Made by a program: the position numbers and the translations under genes. From Streptomyces nymphaeiformis (GTDB taxonomy: Bacteria; Actinomycetota; Actinomycetes; Streptomycetales; Streptomycetaceae), in assembly GCF_014203895.1 (NCBI RefSeq), contig NZ_JACHJY010000021.1, positions 1 to 44,257 on the forward strand: a stretch of DNA of 44,257 nt. Direction: 5' to 3'. Below the pieces are notes generated by a model that saw only the letters and a program-made list of their open reading frames with translations, was not told the DNA's origin and made no database searches. Positions 8,919 through 16,785 of this stretch are shown here, piece after piece (within the stretch, counting starts at the first letter, position 1; each line of letters opens with the position of its first letter).

Positions 8919-9328
8919 AAGCGATCCCCCGCTCCACTCGAACGACGCGATCCCGAGGGGCGCGCGCAGGTCCTCGTCATTCCACGGTAGTGCCGACTCC
9001 GACAGGAAGCTACTCCCCAGCGCGCCACCCTGGCCGCGGCCCCGGGTGGAACGCGCCCGCTTCGGCCATGGCCGGGGCGCTGCCGGGGAGCGTCTGTCGA
9101 TCATGTGCCGAGCCGGATGCGAGCGCCGGCGAGGGTGATGGCAGCCCGGTAGCGGTCGGGACCCTTGTCACGACGGGTGGCGATGCCGGGCCGGTGTTCT
9201 GAGGCGACGGGAAGCGGTGTACCACGATGTTACGTCGCCGGGCAGGCCGCTTTGTGGAACGGGCAGGGGCCGCTCATGGCCCCGTTCGCGCCCGGTGGGC
9301 AGGTCGGTACGAATCCACTGACTGAGGC
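8919..9328. promoter_or_regulatory. upstream region of the STAND operon
   Basis: About 180 bp directly upstream of the operon (8919-9100) hold no credible gene and must contain its promoter if it is transcribed as a unit; no clear -10/-35 pair can be named. The rest to 9328 contains a transposase relic (listed separately) and 130 bp in which nothing was recognised, up to the start of IS5 copy B. Confidence 0.4.
9101..9200 (-). pseudogene. transposase C-terminal relic (IS5-like)
   Basis: The minus strand reads HRPGIATRRDKGPDRYRAAI followed by TLAGARIRL and a TGA at 9101-9103. The pattern IATR.DK...YRAA..LA is the usual C-terminal signature of IS5/IS4-type DDE transposases in Streptomyces. About 30 codons survive, with no ends. 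It marks an old insertion in the promoter-proximal flank of the STAND operon. Confidence 0.6.
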
Positions 9329-9332
9329 GTTT

Positions 9333-10097
9333 TCATCCTGAATAGCCGCAGGTCAGCAGGGCGTGGACGGCTTGGACGACGGTGCCGATGCGGCGGGTGG
9401 AGCATCTGGCTCGCCGGAGGAGTCGCCAGGATTTCAGCAGGGCGAAGGCACGTTCGCCCGGGGCCCTCAGTCTGGCGTGGTCGCGGTTGAACCGCTGGTA
9501 GGGCTCGGGCTGTTCGCGGTGGCGGTAGTACGGGGTGCGGACGGTGGCGCCGGCGCCCTGGTAGGCGCGGTCCGCGAGGACGAGGACCTGTCTGGTGAGG
9601 CATGCCTGGACGATGCCGTGGGCCCGGGCGGCGGTCAGGTCGTGGGTGCGGCCGGGTGTGGCACGGGAGAACCACAGTGGTGTGCCGTCGGGGCGTGCGA
9701 TGACCTGCACGTTCATGCCGTGCTTGCGGTGCTTCATCGAGTAGTAGGGCTCGTCGGCGGCGATGCGGTCGATCGGGATCAGGGTGCCGTCGACGATGAC
9801 GTGGTCGCCCTCACCGAGGCCGGTCAGAGCCTCGTGCAGGCTCGGTGCCCAGGCCGCGAGGACCTCGAGTGTCTCGTCGACATAACGCCAGGCGGTGGCT
9901 GCCGAGATACCGAAGCCGGCTGCCAGGGCGGGCAGCGTCTCGTTCTTGCGCAGGTGCACCAGCGCGAGCAGGGCCTGCTGGAAGCAGCCCAGCTTCCGCC
10001 ACCGCGAACGGCGTTCACACCTTCGTGCGTAGATGAGCCAGGAAACATGCTCGACCAGCTCATGGGGGACGTCGACCGTGGCACGATACGGGACCAA
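9333..10097 (-). CDS. IS5-family transposase, copy B (intact)
   Basis: The 254-residue protein from TTG 10097 has an N-terminal HTH (KNETLPALAAGFGISAATAW) and a DDE_Tnp_4-type catalytic domain: first Asp in VIVDGTLIPIDR, second in VLADRAYQG, and the Glu probably in PGERAFALLKSW. TTG is preferred to an upstream ATG because AGGAG lies 6 nt before it; the same arrangement occurs in the GTG-started transposase at 10339. That AGGAG lies within an inverted repeat (see 10099-10159). The stop codon is inside the left terminal repeat. It should be competent for transposition. Confidence 0.9.
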   Translation of the reverse strand: MVPYRATVDVPHELVEHVSWLIYARRCERRSRWRKLGCFQQALLALVHLRKNETLPALAAGFGISAATAWRYVDETLEVLAAWAPSLHEALTGLGEGDHVIVDGTLIPIDRIAADEPYYSMKHRKHGMNVQVIARPDGTPLWFSRATPGRTHDLTAARAHGIVQACLTRQVLVLADRAYQGAGATVRTPYYRHREQPEPYQRFNRDHARLRAPGERAFALLKSWRLLRRARCSTRRIGTVVQAVHALLTCGYSG

Positions 10098-10098
10098 G

Positions 10099-10159
10099 CG
10101 AGGCTCCTCGGACGATGCGTGGTGCGTAGAGAACACCACGGCAACGACCAGGAGCCTCG
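10099..10159 (-). promoter_or_regulatory. hairpin covering the ribosome binding site of transposase copy B
   Basis: CGAGGCTCCT (10099-10108) and AGGAGCCTCG (10150-10159) are perfect complements. In minus-strand mRNA the 3' arm contains the AGGAG that precedes the TTG start, so a transcript running in from outside the element would fold and hide the ribosome binding site. This is a known IS strategy for limiting expression from read-through transcription; activity here is inferred. Confidence 0.65.
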
Positions 10160-10280
10160 CCTCGTTGCGCACCATCGCTGACCTGCCATTTCACCCCACA
10201 GAGACAGGATGAAAACGGCTCACTGAGCCCTTTCCAATCTCGTGGTGCTGACCACGAGTTGGACGGTCCTGCGCAACGGC

Positions 10281-10336
10281 GAAGCTCCTGGTAGACGGGT
10301 TCTCGACCAAGATCACCCGTGCCGACCAGGAGCTTC
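10281..10336 (+). promoter_or_regulatory. hairpin covering the ribosome binding site of the third IS5 transposase
   Basis: GAAGCTCCTGGT (10281-10292) pairs perfectly with ACCAGGAGCTTC (10325-10336), with an inner CGGGT/ACCCG pair. The right arm contains AGGAG six bases before the GTG start at 10339. It has the same design as in copy B although the sequence is different. Confidence 0.65.
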
Positions 10337-10338
10337 GC

Positions 10339-10788
10339 GTGCTTGTCTACCCATCGGCGATCGATCTGTCCAGCGCGCACCTTCGTCACCTTGCCCGGTG
10401 CCTGGCTGCTCACCGTATCGGGATCGCGACCGTCTACCGCTACATACGCGAAGCCCTCGACGTCCTGGCCGCTCTGGCCCCCACCCTGGCCGAGGCGATG
10501 AAGACCGTACGGACGAAGGCATTCGTGATCCTGGACGGCACCCTGCTGCCGATCGACCGGATCGCCGCCGACACCCCGTACCACTCGGGCAAACACAAAC
10601 GTCACGGCATGAACGTCCAGGTCCTCACCGACCCCTTCGGGCGGCTTCTGTGGGCCTCACCAGCACTGCCCGGGGCCACTCACGACCTGACCGCCGCCCG
10701 CACCCACGGCATCATCAACGCGCTCGCCGAGGCAGGCCTCAAGTGCTGGGCGGACAGTGATGATGGCTGGTGGTGCCACCGGCAGGTC
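10339..10788 (+). pseudogene. IS5-family transposase, N-terminal deletion and 3' truncation
   Basis: The frame runs from GTG and includes ATVYRYIREALDVLAALAP, TKAFVILDGTLLPIDRIAAD (first catalytic Asp), KHKRHGMNVQVLTDPFGRLL and ATHDLTAARTHGII. It breaks after LAEAGLKCWAD, where relatives continue with the second catalytic Asp region (KAYQGAGG); the following residues are foreign. The start of the protein is also short: LSSAHLRHLARCLAAH runs directly into IGIATVYRY, implying loss of roughly 45 residues of the HTH region. The 3' part is replaced at about 10757 by an IS110-type leader. Confidence 0.8.
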
Positions 10789-11019
10789 TGACTCTTGGGC
10801 TGACTGACCACGGCTTCCGTGTTTTTGCCTTGATCTGTCGGCCTGTCGGTGACGCCACCGCACGCAGCTCGGAAGGGTGTCGTGAGTTCATAGGAGCTTG
10901 TGCGAGAAGCCCCGTCACTGTCGTGTCCGTTCTCCCGACCGGCGCGTGCTGCCCTGTCCACGCGATGAGAAGGCAGCAGGCCCAGCATGATCGACGAGCA
11001 TCCCGAGCGTGAAGTCTTC
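10757..11019 (+). mobile_element. left end/leader of an IS110-type element, cut by IS256
   Basis: About 230 bp of noncoding sequence ends in an ATG at 10988 with MIDEHPEREVF, resembling the start of IS110-family recombinases, after which IS256 begins. The segment TAGGAGCTTG followed by GCCCCGTCACTGTCGTGTCC (about 10891-10930) resembles the leader of the complete IS110 of this window (minus strand, about 24600-24650: TAGGAGCTTG, then GGCCCCCTCAATGTCCTGTC). In IS110 elements the noncoding end encodes a bridge RNA that guides recombination. The rest of the recombinase is missing. Identification is from this similarity and position. Confidence 0.5.
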
Positions 11020-11142
11020 GGAGCAATGCTCAAGACCTGTGGATCAACCCCGGGCGGGACGCGGAGGGCGTACCTTCCCGAATGATCCTGTGATGGTCAC
11101 CGAGTAGGCCCGCGTTGCAGCGCGGGTCGGGAAGGCACGCCC

Positions 11143-12393
11143 GTGCTCAGCGTAGTGAATGCCGATGGTTCGACGGAGTCCGGCTCCCTGATCGACGAGA
11201 TCGTCCGCGAGGGCGCCCGGCGCATGCTCGCTGCCGCGCTGGAAGCAGAAGTCAACCAGTACATAGCCGAGTTGGCGGCGGAGAAGGACGAGTGCGGGCG
11301 GCGCCTGGTGGTCCGTAACGGCCACCACCGGCCGCGGTCGGTGGTCACCGCGGCCGGGCCGGTCGAGGTCAGGGCCCCGCGGATCAACGACCGGCGCGTG
11401 GACGAGACGACTGGAGAGCGCAAGCGGTTCTCCTCGAAGATCCTGGCGCCGTGGTGCCGCAAGTCGCCGAAGATCTCCGAGGTGCTGCCCCTGCTCTACC
11501 TGCACGGCCTATCGTCCGGGGACTTCGTGCCCGCTCTGGAGCAGTTCCTCGGTGGCACCGCCGGCCTGTCGCCGGCCACCGTGACCCGGCTGACCAAGCA
11601 GTGGAGCGACGACCACGCTGCCTTCCAGACCCGGGACCTGTCCGACCGGGACTACGTCTACGTGTGGGCCGACGGCGTGCATCCCAAGGTCCGCCTCGGC
11701 CAGGCCCACTCGTGCGTCCTGGTCCTGCTCGGCGTCCGCCTGGACGGCACCAAGGAGCTCATCGCTCTCGCCGAGGGCCTGCGAGAATCGACCGAGTCGT
11801 GGGCCGACCTGCTGTGTGACTGCCGCCGCTGCGGGATGCGTGACCCCGAGCTGGTGGTCGGGGACGGCGCCATGGGCCTGTGGCGTGCGCTCGCCGAGGT
11901 GTTCCCGGCCGCACGGCACCAACGGTGCTGGGTTCACAAAAGCCGTAACGTCACGAACTGCCTGCCCAAGTCCGCACAGCCTGGCGCGACGAAGGCCATC
12001 CAGGAGATCTACAACGCCGAGGACCGTGGCCATGCCGAGCGGGCGATCGAGGCCTTCGCACGCGCCTACGGCGCCAAGTTCCCCAAGGCGGTCGCGAAGA
12101 TCACCGACGATCGGGACGAGCTACTCGCCTTCTACGACTTCCCGGCCGAGCACTGGATCCACCTGCGGACCACGAACCCCATCGAGTCGACCTTCTCCAC
12201 GGTCAAACTCCGCACCAAGGTCACACGAGGCGCCGGCAGCCCGGCCGCTGCCCTGGCGATGGTGTTCAAGCTCGTCGAGTCCGCCCAGGCGCGATGGCGC
12301 GCGATCACCGGCGCCCACCTGGTGCCGCTGGTCCGCGCCGGCGCCCGCTTCGAAAACGGCGTCCTGGTCGAGCGGCCCGAGGTGGCAGCATGA
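11143..12393 (+). CDS. IS256-family transposase
   Basis: The 416-residue Transposase_mut protein starts with GTG. The N-terminal region SLIDEIVREGARRMLAAALE is typical. Catalytic residues: Asp in YVYVWADGVHPK, Asp in LVVGDGAMGLWRAL, Glu in TTNPIESTFSTVKLRT; the CWVHK motif is present. Length matches the family and there are no lesions. It ends four bases into the next gene (ATGA, 12390-12393), so the downstream HEAT gene is expected to be co-translated with it. Confidence 0.95.
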   Translation: MLSVVNADGSTESGSLIDEIVREGARRMLAAALEAEVNQYIAELAAEKDECGRRLVVRNGHHRPRSVVTAAGPVEVRAPRINDRRVDETTGERKRFSSKILAPWCRKSPKISEVLPLLYLHGLSSGDFVPALEQFLGGTAGLSPATVTRLTKQWSDDHAAFQTRDLSDRDYVYVWADGVHPKVRLGQAHSCVLVLLGVRLDGTKELIALAEGLRESTESWADLLCDCRRCGMRDPELVVGDGAMGLWRALAEVFPAARHQRCWVHKSRNVTNCLPKSAQPGATKAIQEIYNAEDRGHAERAIEAFARAYGAKFPKAVAKITDDRDELLAFYDFPAEHWIHLRTTNPIESTFSTVKLRTKVTRGAGSPAAALAMVFKLVESAQARWRAITGAHLVPLVRAGARFENGVLVERPEVAA

Positions 12394-12839
12394 ACGACAT
12401 GTTCGCAGCACTCGAAGCTCTGACCGACCGCGATCCGGAACATCGGGACGTCGCCGCCGACGTCCTCGGGGACCTCCTGCGCGCCGCTGCACTCGACGCG
12501 GACTCTGCTCGCCTGGTCGTCGGACGTTTGGTCAGCGTGGCCGTCAACGAACCGGTGACCAAGGTGCGCGAGTCCGCCCTGAACTCGACCAGCGAGGCGT
12601 TCGACCACTACCGCCTGCCTCTGGCCCTCGTCGAACCGCTGACCGCAGCCATGCCGACGATGGAACGCCAACTCCTTGTCCACACGCTCTACATCCTCGG
12701 GGCCACCCACGACCCGCAGGCCCGGCCGCTAATCGAGCCCTTCCTCCATCACCCCGACCCAGAGGTTCGCGAGGAGGCTCGGCTCGCAGCAGCCGAGCTC
12801 ACCGCTGTCGAGCAGAATGGCCTCACCCACAACTCTTGA
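12390..12839 (+). CDS. HEAT-like repeat protein, IS256 passenger
   Basis: The 149-residue acidic, helical protein has FAALEALTDRDPEHRDVAAD, VSVAVNEPVTKVRESALNS, RPLIEPFLHHPDPEVREEAR and LAAAELTA, i.e. alternating helices with HEAT-like Pro-Asp-Pro-x-Val-Arg turns. The start ATG overlaps the transposase stop. The stop TGA at 12837-12839 is inside the right terminal repeat, so the whole gene is part of the element. HEAT proteins generally bind protein partners; a role as transposition helper, inhibitor or host-interaction factor is possible but unproven. Confidence 0.8.
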   Translation: MNDMFAALEALTDRDPEHRDVAADVLGDLLRAAALDADSARLVVGRLVSVAVNEPVTKVRESALNSTSEAFDHYRLPLALVEPLTAAMPTMERQLLVHTLYILGATHDPQARPLIEPFLHHPDPEVREEARLAAAELTAVEQNGLTHNS

Positions 12840-12911
12840 CTATTGCTCCAAGATTCAGCGACAGATCCCGTTCATCCGTACCTGGCTGAGCACTTCAACG
12901 AGTACGGCGAC

Positions 12912-13126
12912 AGCTGGCCACGAAGCTGGTCAACGAGCTCGTCGAGGCCGCCGACGAGAAGCAGCTCTCCAAGACGATCGCCCGCTACGGCCGCGTCGAC
13001 CTCCTCTGCATCGACGAGCTCGGCTACATGGAACTCGACCGCCACGGCGCCGAGCTGCTGTTCCAGGTTCTGACCGAGCGCGAGGAGAAGAACAGCGTCG
13101 CCATCGCCTCGAACGAGTCGTTCGGC
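12912..13126 (+). pseudogene. istB: IS21 helper ATPase IstB, middle fragment
   Basis: The frame reads ATKLVNELVEAADEKQLSKT, IARYGRVDLLCIDELGYMEL (Walker B and following) and LLFQVLTEREEKNSVAIASN, ending ESFG. This is IstB, the AAA+ target-site regulator of IS21 elements. The Walker A half is missing to the left, where IS256 and about 60 bp of unrecognised sequence are found. The protein continues after a 3.66-kb interruption at 16786-16935. Confidence 0.9.
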
Positions 13127-13145
13127 AAAGCGCACATGTTCCGGC

Positions 13146-13182
13146 GAACCCGTGCCAGTCAGCGGCTGAACAGCACGGGTTC
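13146..13182. repeat. 10-bp perfect inverted repeat near the left element end
   Basis: GAACCCGTGC (13146-13155) and GCACGGGTTC (13173-13182) are perfect complements separated by 17 bases. It lies 4 bp inside the terminal GCACATGTTCC motif and upstream of barstar. It could be a recombinase binding site, an operator or a transcription stop; there is no U-tract. No matching structure was seen at the right end. Confidence 0.5.
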
Positions 13183-13226
13183 AAAATGGAGAGATGGACC
13201 ACTGAGCTGGACGTATCCTGCGTGCT

Positions 13227-13613
13227 GTGACGGCGATATACGTGCTGGACGGCACCCAGGTGAGGACGCTGGAAGACTTCTGGCGACTCATCGGCGAAGC
13301 GGTCAACGGCCCTGGAGGCTACTTCGGCAAGAACCTCGATGCCTTCGCTGACTGCCTCAGCGGTGGCTTCGGGCAGCCCGACGACGATGACTACGTTGTT
13401 GAATGGCGTGACCACCAGGCGTCTCGTGAGTATCTGGGCTATCCGGAGACGGCTCGCCAGCTGGAGATTCGCCTCTCACGCTGCCATCCCACGAACCGTC
13501 CTGCTGTCAGCGCGGATCTGGCTGCGGCGCAAACAGAGCACGGGCCGACCGTCTTCGACTGGCTGATCATGATCTTCGAGGATCGGGCCCCTGGCGTCCT
13601 GCGGCTTCAGTAA
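13227..13613 (+). CDS. barstar-family ribonuclease inhibitor
   Basis: The 128-residue protein starts with GTG. Barstar features are clear: VLDGTQVRTLEDFWRLIGEA, the glycine-rich GGYFGKNLDAFADCLSGGFG (barnase-facing helix and loop) and a C-terminal helix FDWLIMIFEDR. Barstar proteins bind and inhibit barnase-type RNases. No barnase or polymorphic toxin gene is adjacent, so it is an orphan immunity gene. It lies inside the recombinase element, opposite in orientation to the recombinase operon, with 17 bp between the two stop codons. Confidence 0.85.
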   Translation: MTAIYVLDGTQVRTLEDFWRLIGEAVNGPGGYFGKNLDAFADCLSGGFGQPDDDDYVVEWRDHQASREYLGYPETARQLEIRLSRCHPTNRPAVSADLAAAQTEHGPTVFDWLIMIFEDRAPGVLRLQ

Positions 13614-13630
13614 CCATCAATGCCCGGTCT

Positions 13631-15253
13631 TCACCGCTCCGGCAAACGGCCCGCATCGACGTGGTCGGCGAGATAGATCATGGTGGCTTCGGGGTCCATG
13701 CCGAAGGCGGCGGCGACGAGTTTGGGATCCATGGTGTTGACCAGGTCGAGCAGCCGAGTGCAGCGGATCATGCGGGGCGGGAAGCCGCAGGCGTCGAGGA
13801 CGTGGCTGACATAGGCGGTGGACGCCGGTCCCCGGCCAGACTTCGTCTGACGGGTGACCATCACGTGGGGATTGTCGGTCCGCTGGGCTTCGCGGTGAGC
13901 CAGACAGCGTTCCAGCACTGCCCAGGAGGCCGGGTCCAGGGGAACCGGATGCGGGCGGTCGCCGAGCCGGGTGGTCCGGGCATGAGGGTCGAGGTCAACG
14001 GTCTGCAGCATCTTGACCTCACGACTTGAGGCGCCGTGCAACAGCGCGAGCATGCCCAGCAGGGCCTCGTGCGGGTGGACGGCCGGACCGGTGGTCCAGC
14101 GGCGGAACAACACGCGCTGCTGATCCAGTGTCAGCGTCGCTCCGGTGAAGCCGCTGGGACCTCGGGCGGTCAGACCGTGAGAGGGATCGACAAGCACGAT
14201 CTTCCGAGAACGCGCGAATCGGAAGAACTGCCCGAGCACGACCAGCCGACGCTTGCGTGCCTTGGGCGAGCCGGCGAGGAAGGCTTCGGCATCGTGGACG
14301 TCGGTCAGCGCCCAGTCCTGCTTGCCGCGTCCGCTGGCGAGGAAGCGGGCGAGGTCACGCAGGATGGCCAGGGCCGCCTCGACGGTCGCATCGCTGCGCG
14401 GTCGTGTTCCGGCCCGGCGGGCCCTCTCACGCGAGTGCATCATGAAGTCTGCAAACGCCTTCACCGATGGCCGCAGGTTCTCGGGGACGGCTTCGATACG
14501 ACGCTGTCGGCGGCCAGCCGCGAGCCGCTCGGCCTGATCCGTGGTCATGGCCATGCCGTGACCGGTGAAGAAGGTCTCCAGCGCGCGGGCGAGGGAGCCC
14601 ATCGAGCGTCCGGAACGACGAGAGCGTTCAAGCAGAGCCTGCGGGTGGTTGGGCTGGTCATCCAGGAGGAGTCGCCCCAGGGCGGTGATCATCGTGCAGA
14701 CGCGACTGACGCAGTACTTGGCGGAGAGATCGGCGGTGAAGTCCCGCAGCCAGTGCGGAGGTTGTCCGAGTTCGGCGATCAGGCCCTCGACCCGGACGAA
14801 GGGCCGGTCGGGGTGACGCTGCCAGCAGGCGGAGCACAGTCCCAGCCCGGCATAGCGCCGCACCCGGCCGCATTCGCGGCAGGTCCGGGGCGGCTGTTTT
14901 GTCTGGCGAGGACGCGAGCAATGCCCGCACCAGCCGGTGTCCTCGCGCAGATAGCCGGGCCGATCGCACCGAGGACAGGGCGCCTTGGCGGCGTCGCGTT
15001 CCGTCATGCGTGAGCAGTCCCGGCACAACGTTGATGTCTTGTTTCTCACCGGGTGACCGCAGGTGGTGCACACGCGTGAGCAGGTGATGCACCGGCCGCT
15101 GTCCTCCTGGAGGACGCGCTGCTGGCCGCAGCGGGGGCAAGCGGCCCTGGCCGCGGTCTCTTTCTGCCGGGCCGTGCAGCGGCAGCAGTACTGGCGGTCG
15201 ATGAAGCCGACCGGGGCTCCGCAGCCGATGCAGTCGCTCTGTTTCATGCCCAC
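13631..15253 (-). CDS. zinc-ribbon tyrosine recombinase-like protein
   Basis: The protein has 540 residues. Residues 1-145 hold many Cys pairs (CIGCGAP, CCRC, CPRCGQQ, CITCSRVCTTCG, CRDC, CPRC, CGHC, CREC, CSAC), suggesting several zinc ribbons. The centre is helical (DATVEAALAILRDLARFLAS), as in a SAM-like core-binding domain. The C-terminal third resembles a tyrosine recombinase catalytic domain: MLALLHGASSREVKMLQ (probable first Arg), IRCTRLLDLVNTMDP where His-x-x-Arg is expected, and a terminal MIYLADHV tyrosine. The His is replaced, so activity is uncertain. It may work with the neighbouring recombinase, as TnpB does with TnpA in Tn554. The gene begins 13 bp after the XRE gene. Confidence 0.7.
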   Translation of the reverse strand: MGMKQSDCIGCGAPVGFIDRQYCCRCTARQKETAARAACPRCGQQRVLQEDSGRCITCSRVCTTCGHPVRNKTSTLCRDCSRMTERDAAKAPCPRCDRPGYLREDTGWCGHCSRPRQTKQPPRTCRECGRVRRYAGLGLCSACWQRHPDRPFVRVEGLIAELGQPPHWLRDFTADLSAKYCVSRVCTMITALGRLLLDDQPNHPQALLERSRRSGRSMGSLARALETFFTGHGMAMTTDQAERLAAGRRQRRIEAVPENLRPSVKAFADFMMHSRERARRAGTRPRSDATVEAALAILRDLARFLASGRGKQDWALTDVHDAEAFLAGSPKARKRRLVVLGQFFRFARSRKIVLVDPSHGLTARGPSGFTGATLTLDQQRVLFRRWTTGPAVHPHEALLGMLALLHGASSREVKMLQTVDLDPHARTTRLGDRPHPVPLDPASWAVLERCLAHREAQRTDNPHVMVTRQTKSGRGPASTAYVSHVLDACGFPPRMIRCTRLLDLVNTMDPKLVAAAFGMDPEATMIYLADHVDAGRLPER

Positions 15254-15266
15254 GATGTCGCCCGGG

Positions 15267-15581
15267 TCAGAGCGGCGGCATCGAACGGCCGCGGGCGGAG
15301 GCCGTTCGGGGCAGGTCAGCGACTGGCCGGGGTGGGGCGGCAGGACGCTCGACGGGGGTGGTGTCGACCTCGAATAGGTCGTTGGGAGTGCATTCCAGCG
15401 CGGTGCACAACGCGATCAAGGTGGACATCTTCACCTGTGAGGGCTCCTTGGTGAACAGCGCGGACACCGAGGCGGAGGACATCTGCAGGCCGGCGCGTTC
15501 GGCCAGAAGCCGCTGCAGCTGGGTGCCGGTCCACACCTCACGCTGGGCGGCGGCCATTCGCAGGCGCCATCGGATCTTCAT
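15267..15581 (-). CDS. XRE-family HTH protein of the recombinase operon
   Basis: The 104-residue protein has an HTH in GTQLQRLLAERAGLQMSSAS and LIALCTALECTPNDLFEVD, the typical Cro/CI-type layout ending with TPNDLFE. It has a Pro-rich tail. The ATG overlaps the recombinase stop by ATGA (15578-15581), so translation is coupled. It is likely an accessory DNA-binding protein or repressor for the element; its position corresponds to TnpC-like small proteins in multi-recombinase transposons, which is an analogy only. Confidence 0.8.
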   Translation of the reverse strand: MKIRWRLRMAAAQREVWTGTQLQRLLAERAGLQMSSASVSALFTKEPSQVKMSTLIALCTALECTPNDLFEVDTTPVERPAAPPRPVADLPRTASARGRSMPPL

Positions 15582-16646
15582 GCGGGGTTGCCCTCCTCGG
15601 CGGTGAGTTCGCCCAGCGTGGTGGTCACCGCGCGGCGATAGGCGTCCTCGATGAACGTCGCGGACGGCCGGACGTATCTCATGGTTGAGCTGACTGTCCA
15701 GTGACCGAGGAGTTGCTGGATCGCCACGAGGTCCACGCCGCGTTCATAGTTGTGGGTCGCGCAGGCCCGCCGCAGGGCATGCGGGCTGAACCGGTCGGTG
15801 GCCGGGCGTCCTTCGAGTTCCATTAGATAGCGCAGGCGGTTGCGGATCGTCCCGCGGTGCAGGCTGCCGCCGGACTCATCCGCGAACAAAACGGGTGAGT
15901 CGGGGAACTTGCCGCGGACGTCGTCGAGGAACCAGTGCAGGACGAGGTCGAGGCCGTCCAGCATGGGCACCCACCGCGGCCTGGGGCCGGAGGTGCGGGC
16001 GCCTTTGCCGAATCGCACGTGGAGTTTTCCGAACGGTCCCCGCGAGAAGTGGACGTCGGAACGGTCCAGCAGGGATGCCTCTTCCGAGCGCAGGCCGGCG
16101 TGATAGAGGGTCCGGAACATCGCATAGTCCCGGGCCGCAGGCCCGTACTTACGAGCGGTGGCGATCCGGGACTTGAGGAAGTCGAAGAACTCCGCCACGC
16201 GTTCCGATGTCGGTGGCGGCAGCTGAGCCGGGGAATCGTCTCCGACATGCCGCGAAGCGTTGAACTCGTCCACCGGGCAGACCAGACGGACACCGAACCC
16301 CGCTTCAATCTCAACGGCCTTGCGGACTTGCAGGAACCGGTGGAAGCCCTTGAAGATCTGCACATACTCGCGCCGGGTCGAAGCCGCCCGCCCGGCAAGA
16401 CAGGTCGCCGACGACGCGGTCGATGTCCTCTGGGGTGACATCTCACGCGGGCCGGCCCAGCGCAGTGAGCGTTCGCTCCAGCAGACCAATGTCGTTCTCG
16501 ACCGTCACCGGGCTGAACCCGCGGGCCCGCCACGAGGCGACGAACGCCTCGACGCATTCGGCCTGGAACTCCCACGGATCGGCGGTCACTGGCTCCAGAA
16601 GGACGGCACCGCCCTCGATCACCCGCAACTGGGATGTCACCGGCAC
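15578..16646 (-). pseudogene. tyrosine recombinase, interrupted by a stop and a frameshift
   Basis: The N-terminal piece from ATG 16646 (FQAECVEAFVASWRARGFSP, core-binding domain) meets a TGA at about 16443 after LTALGRPA. The same frame continues as DVTPEDIDRVVGDLSCRAG, and a shift at about 16395 is then needed to reach STRREYVQIFKGFHRFLQV. The catalytic domain is otherwise complete: Arg in HAGLRSEEASL, HALRRACATH (His-x-x-Arg), LLGHWTVSSTMRYV (Gly-His and catalytic Tyr). The undamaged protein would have about 356 residues, close to Tn554 TnpA. Two independent lesions argue for a pseudogene. Confidence 0.8.
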
Positions 16647-16785
16647 ACCTTCCTCGCACCTGACCGATCAAGGCAGCACCTGGAAAATCTGAGCGCCACC
16701 GTGAAGACCAACGAGGACCGCAGAAGATGGATACGGGCCGGTGGCAGCGGCGATCCACGAAAAGGAACATGTGCCAGCCCCAGAT

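Larger units (their letters stand above)
9329..10216. mobile_element. IS5-family element, copy B (complete)
   Basis: Perfect 12-bp terminal repeats, GTTTTCATCCTG at 9329-9340 and CAGGATGAAAAC at 10205-10216, bound an 888-bp element with one intact transposase gene. On the right the repeat may extend through GGCTCACTG, which also appears inverted next to the left end of copy A. No clear target duplication was found. Its right side abuts a different IS5-type element. Confidence 0.85.
11020..12849. mobile_element. IS256-family element with a HEAT-protein passenger gene
   Basis: The terminal inverted repeats are at 11020-11042 (starts GGAGCAATGCTCAAGA) and 12827-12849 (ends CTTGACTATTGCTCC) and match at 19 of 23 positions. 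The 1830-bp element holds the transposase gene and a second gene whose stop codon lies inside the right repeat. The 8-9 bp flanks (AAGTCTTC left, AAGATTCA right) do not form a clear target duplication, so one side has probably been rearranged: left is an IS110 leader, right an IS21 fragment. A 6-bp stem (CCCGCG/CGCGGG, 11109-11126) lies between the left end and the transposase. Confidence 0.85.
13127..16785. mobile_element. tyrosine-recombinase element inserted in istB, carrying barstar
   Basis: The istB frame breaks after ESFG (13126) and resumes with GWTKTF (16786), which are neighbours in intact IstB. Close to both breaks lies the same 11-bp sequence in inverted orientation: GCACATGTTCC at 13132-13142 and GGAACATGTGC at 16764-16774. 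Between them are a barstar gene (plus strand) and a three-gene minus-strand set: tyrosine recombinase, XRE protein, zinc-ribbon recombinase-like protein. The multi-recombinase layout recalls Tn554-type elements. The recombinase is damaged, so the element may now be immobile. Exact ends are inferred from the istB junctions. Confidence 0.75.

Noticed and set aside
11009..12860. target duplication around IS256
   Set aside because: The flanks AAGTCTTC and AAGATTCA share only some bases; they probably come from different parent sequences.
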